Shown here: in pieces, positions 61,486-64,000 of the stretch
How the letters are laid out: each line of letters opens with the position of its first letter
Numbering within the stretch: position 1 is the first letter of the stretch
Origin: JBBTTE01 sp038064395
GTDB taxonomy: Bacteria; Patescibacteriota; Saccharimonadia; Saccharimonadales; UBA4665
Assembly (NCBI GenBank): GCA_038064395.1
Contig: JBBTTE010000001.1
Coordinates: 1 to 64,000 of the forward strand
Direction of reading: 5' to 3'
Length of the DNA: 64,000 bases
Notes under the pieces: model-generated
Seen by the model: the letters and a program-made list of their open reading frames with translations, nothing else
What the model was told of the DNA's origin: nothing
The model's database searches: none
Translations under genes and position numbers: made by a program

Positions 61486-62331
61486 ATGGACATCACATAT
61501 CTTATTACTAGTATTTTTGCCGAAAGCACCGGCAAAACCATCGATAAGCTAAACTTCAAGAAGAACAAGATTGATCCAAGACAGTCATTGCTTGTGACCT
61601 TTGCTGTGATGACGCTGTCCGTACTGATATATGTCATTATTACTGGTCAATCTTTACCAAGCCTATCATTAGCTGTTCTTGCGCTAATGATTGGTATCGC
61701 GCTGTTTTCTTTTGGCGGAAATGTTTTTGACGAGGTCAGTCTTCAAAAAACCGACCTGTCTCTGCGTGAGCCACTCGTTGATTTTGAGCCAGTGGTCACG
61801 GGGCTATTAGCCTATGCACTTTTTCCTGAAGAAAGAAATCCAGTGTTCCTCGTGGCATTCGTTCTATGCGCACTAATTGTGAACTGGGGCATTCATAGGC
61901 GTAAGCTTCGCAGGTCTCAAATCAAGGGGATGTTTTATTTATGGATAGCTGTAATCTTGTATGCCATTGTGCCGATATTCTACAAAGAAGCGCTTGATTA
62001 TATGTCGCCAGAATATATTGCTCTGTTTCGTCTCAGCAGTATATTCGTGCTGTTAATTATATTTTTTAGACCAAAACGCCATAAGAGGCTTACGAGCAAA
62101 ATGATTGGCTACAGTACGACGGCGGGACTTGCCTATGCAGTCGGGGCGGTCGTTAGTATTTATGCCATTCAGGTGTATGGACTCGTTCTAACGATGCTGT
62201 TTCTCATGCTTGGCCCTGCTCTGCGCTATCTTGCTGGGCAGTTGATTCTGCATGAGAAAGTTCGTCGTGGCGAAGTGCTATCAAGTCTTATGCTTACAAT
62301 AGTCGTCGCTGTAGCGGCATTTATGAAGTAA
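61486..62331 (+). CDS. EamA/DMT-like transporter
   Basis: 281 residues, nine or ten hydrophobic segments arranged as two repeats of an EamA-type unit (first half about 30-135, second half about 140-280, with LILHEKVRRGEVLSSLMLTI at the end). The first ITSIFAESTGKTIDK helix is more polar than usual. Drug/metabolite superfamily, substrate unknown. The only plus-strand gene inside the repeat-punctuated minus-strand block. No strong Shine-Dalgarno site or -10 could be fixed for its start. Confidence 0.82.
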   Translation: MDITYLITSIFAESTGKTIDKLNFKKNKIDPRQSLLVTFAVMTLSVLIYVIITGQSLPSLSLAVLALMIGIALFSFGGNVFDEVSLQKTDLSLREPLVDFEPVVTGLLAYALFPEERNPVFLVAFVLCALIVNWGIHRRKLRRSQIKGMFYLWIAVILYAIVPIFYKEALDYMSPEYIALFRLSSIFVLLIIFFRPKRHKRLTSKMIGYSTTAGLAYAVGAVVSIYAIQVYGLVLTMLFLMLGPALRYLAGQLILHEKVRRGEVLSSLMLTIVVAVAAFMK

Positions 62332-62351
62332 GGATCGCAGCTTAGACTTTG

Positions 62352-62591
62352 CTAGTTGGCGTTGTTCGGCGGATTTTTAAGTTTTTCTATCTCTTCGCCA
62401 ATTTCCTGTGGCGTGGCAGTCGAGCCAATCATCTCTCTACTTGGTGGCAGAGTTAATTCTGGTACGGTAGTTGCGGCAGGCTGAACTTCAACACCAGTCG
62501 TCGGTGCGTCCGTTAGATCGGACTGTTCAATACTAAGTTGGATGATGGGTTCTGCGGCATTTTTATCTTCGGGTATATCAGGGCTATTCAT
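62352..62591 (-). CDS. Small proline- and glutamate-rich protein, 79 aa
   Basis: Low-complexity, acidic, probably disordered (PEDKNAAEPIIQLSIEQ, PELTLPPSREM). Start MNSPDIPE at 62591 from minus-strand TATTAT (62598-62603), six nt upstream. Longer reading frames only translate repeat R4. Function unknown; convergent with the EamA-like gene. Confidence 0.55.
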   Translation of the reverse strand: MNSPDIPEDKNAAEPIIQLSIEQSDLTDAPTTGVEVQPAATTVPELTLPPSREMIGSTATPQEIGEEIEKLKNPPNNAN

Positions 62592-62625
62592 AATCATATA
62601 ATACCATGAAGCGCTAGCTTTCATA

Positions 62626-62665
62626 ATGCTTATGCTTGGCTCCCTCTTGTAGATGAGCTTCGCAA
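62626..62665 (-). repeat. Intergenic repeat R4
   Basis: Shared hairpin (GAAGCTCATCTACAAGAGGGAGCC on 20-nt halves) plus the AAGCATAAGCAT segment. The second hairpin here is ATGAA/TTCAT with an AGCGCT centre (about 62606-62624), different in sequence from R1-R3. 8 nt after the 62674-63156 gene. Confidence 0.7.
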
Positions 62666-62673
62666 TTTCATAG

Positions 62674-63156
62674 TTATGGATCAATTGGATGGTGGTTGAG
62701 ATCGAGTAAGTCTAAATTGGTAGTAACGGCTGCATCGATAGCTTGGCTGATTGTTAGATCTAATTCAGTTGCAAGTATACATACTCTTGTAGCGCTTTGC
62801 CAAGCCGGAACCATAGATATCGCCTCATATAGCTCAGTTTTAGGTATCAACAATTCGGGAGGTCTACCGCTAAATCTTGTCTGCGATCTATCTAGCTCTT
62901 TTGTGATAAAGCCTGCCCGGTACAATCCGCGAACAGCTCGAACGGCGTAGACATATGATGTTTCGAGCTTTGACTCCACATATTTGGCTACGATAGGTCT
63001 ATCTTCATTGACAGCAATAAACCCGGCAGTATATGCAATCGCGCTGTCGCTGGGCACACTCCCGCCACAACTAGGCTTAATTTGATCAAACTTAGACTGA
63101 ATGTATGCTTGTCTAGACGAATCAAGAGGCGTGTCTATAAGTCTACTCGTATTCAT
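62674..63156 (-). CDS. Hypothetical protein with possible winged-helix region
   Basis: 160 residues. The middle (about 48-108: IVAKYVESKLETSYVYAV, LYRAGFITKEL, FSGRPPELLIP) looks like a winged-helix with a GRPP-type wing, so a regulator is possible; this is inference from pattern only. Start MNTSRLID at 63156 from minus-strand TATTTT (63164-63169) seven nt upstream, inside the R5 palindrome end. Divergent from the P-loop NTPase gene. Confidence 0.6.
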   Translation of the reverse strand: MNTSRLIDTPLDSSRQAYIQSKFDQIKPSCGGSVPSDSAIAYTAGFIAVNEDRPIVAKYVESKLETSYVYAVRAVRGLYRAGFITKELDRSQTRFSGRPPELLIPKTELYEAISMVPAWQSATRVCILATELDLTISQAIDAAVTTNLDLLDLNHHPIDP

Positions 63157-63166
63157 AAAATATAAA

Positions 63167-63231
63167 ATACCACATAATGTGGTATCTGTATAGTGCTTAT
63201 GCTTGGCTCCCTCTAGTAGAGGAGCTTCGAA
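63167..63231 (-). repeat. Intergenic repeat R5 with palindrome
   Basis: ATACCACATAATGTGGTAT (63167-63185) plus the shared hairpin, here CTCCTCTAC/GTAGAGGAG-like with an extra base pair relative to the other copies. No minus-strand gene ends next to it, so it marks the right boundary of the repeat-punctuated block. Confidence 0.75.
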
Positions 63232-63328
63232 ATATCGATGTCCTTGAGTGCAGATCATTAACTTTTCATTAACTCATAGATCTGCAACTGGAACTACTTC
63301 TGTATTAGTAGTATCCTAGCAGTAAATT

Positions 63329-64000
63329 ATGAGCGCCTTATATATCAACAAGCAGACGGAGGCAGAGAAGGACGACTTCTTGTTTGAATGCTTTCATGAC
63401 ACGGGGGTTTTAGATGAGTTGGCTAGTTCGTCATACACGATATTAACGGGTCGAAAAGGCAGCGGCAAAACTGCGGCAGCAAGATATCTTGAGAAAAACA
63501 CCAAAAAGTATTCCATAGATTTTGCGTATCGCCTGTCAGTGAGGAATTTTAATACGGTCACTGAAACTTCTGAAAAGGACAAGCTAGCATCACTGTTGTC
63601 ATACATAGCTATAAAATCAGCCCAGAAGATGCTTAACACAAACTATCTTGATAAAGCTGGCCTGAAATTCTGGAAAGATTTCTTGCTACAGAATGGCTTG
63701 CAGCAACTATCTGACTATGAGACTTACGCGATCAGCAGAAAAACAAATAAGAAAAAATTTTCCATAAAAGCTGTGGCCTCATACCTTATAGCTAAAGGTG
63801 AGGCGAATGCAGGAACAGAGCACGAGTCTGTTAAAGAAAGAACGACAATATCTGACAGCCCGTCTGCTCTCTATGATGCTCTGAAACAGACGGTAAACAA
63901 AGACAAGGAAATCATAATACTTATTGATGACTTGAGTGATTATCTTGATGAGTCGGACGAGAAGGCGCTCCAAGAAGACATCAACATCATAAAAGATCTA
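63329..64000 (+). CDS. P-loop NTPase, 5' part only (runs off the window)
   Basis: First 224 residues, open to the window end. Walker A GRKGSGKTAAARYL (about 42-55) lies close to the N-terminus after LYINKQTEAEKDDFLFECF; Walker B is EIIILIDDLSDYLDES (about 193-208). The region between is helical and Lys-rich. The layout resembles Sll1717-type P-loop ATPases and other STAND/AAA-like proteins that occur in defence islands, but the remainder is needed. ATG 63329; TATCCT lies 11 nt upstream. Flanked on the left by repeat R5. Confidence 0.75.
   Translation, partial: MSALYINKQTEAEKDDFLFECFHDTGVLDELASSSYTILTGRKGSGKTAAARYLEKNTKKYSIDFAYRLSVRNFNTVTETSEKDKLASLLSYIAIKSAQKMLNTNYLDKAGLKFWKDFLLQNGLQQLSDYETYAISRKTNKKKFSIKAVASYLIAKGEANAGTEHESVKERTTISDSPSALYDALKQTVNKDKEIIILIDDLSDYLDESDEKALQEDINIIKDL

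Noticed and set aside
59514..63231. Five intergenic repeats as a CRISPR array or integron attC sites
   Set aside because: Copies are 400-1600 bp apart with genes between, so not CRISPR. The RYYYAAC/GTTRRRY core pairs of attC are not present and no integron integrase is in the window.

Overview
The window reads as a compact, gene-dense bacterial chromosome segment at moderate GC using the standard genetic code: TAA, TAG and TGA all end genes (argG and xth end in TGA), which argues against the UGA-recoded CPR lineages. A membrane-anchored Clp-type AAA+ protein, a PEGA-domain/beta-propeller membrane protein, a class E-like sortase, a MacB-like ABC pair, very short intergenic gaps and ATGA/TAGTG overlaps suggest a Patescibacteria (CPR) genome, perhaps near Saccharibacteria. 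This is inference only: no rRNA is present, and the biosynthetic content is unusually rich for that group.

Layout. 0-4 kb: remnant of a tRNA-linked element, then two membrane proteins and an unknown gene. 4-9.7 kb: response regulator, a umuDC-like translesion operon with a small leader gene, and a DUF3048 protein-histidine kinase-response regulator operon. 9.8-21.5 kb: gltX, cell-envelope proteins (DUF4367-like, PEGA, sortase), tRNA-Leu(CAA), a NnrD-like/HAD/xth operon, pyrH, the Clp-like AAA+ protein and tRNA-Ser(GGA). 21.6-29.6 kb: MacB-like ABC pair, Nramp-related transporter, pgl-zwf, purA, prs. 29.7-33.8 kb: argG fused to a methylglyoxal-synthase-like regulatory domain, a guanidino-modifying enzyme, an amidohydrolase and a PQ-loop-like membrane protein. 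33.8-37 kb: pyrD, pyrF-pyrE-HAD. 37-51.8 kb: purM-purL, purF-purN-purD, HAD-purE, purC-purB and purH. With purA these cover IMP and AMP synthesis except purK. 51.9-64 kb: ino1 followed by accessory genes: DUF1801, YdeI-like, a PfkB-HAD-HAD operon, and a run of small unknown genes on the minus strand punctuated by five copies of one intergenic repeat, ending in a P-loop NTPase cut by the window edge.

Two themes cut across these regions. First, about twenty genes have a -10-like hexamer (TANNNT or close) ending only 6-8 nt before the start codon and no Shine-Dalgarno sequence, so they are probably leaderless. This rule moves several start codons (gltX, purC, the Clp-upstream membrane protein, several 59-63 kb genes). 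Another set (purF, purM, purE, purH, argG, the umu leader gene, the PfkB gene) has clear Shine-Dalgarno sites. Second, each tRNA locus is followed by a terminator, a roughly 110-130 bp structured non-coding unit, and a partial copy of the tRNA 3' end followed by a terminator-like hairpin. The units share a core whose 12-nt palindrome has different but self-complementary arms in each copy. This looks like a family of very small tRNA-targeting elements or a conserved structured RNA, and is, with the ArgG fusion, the most interesting content here.
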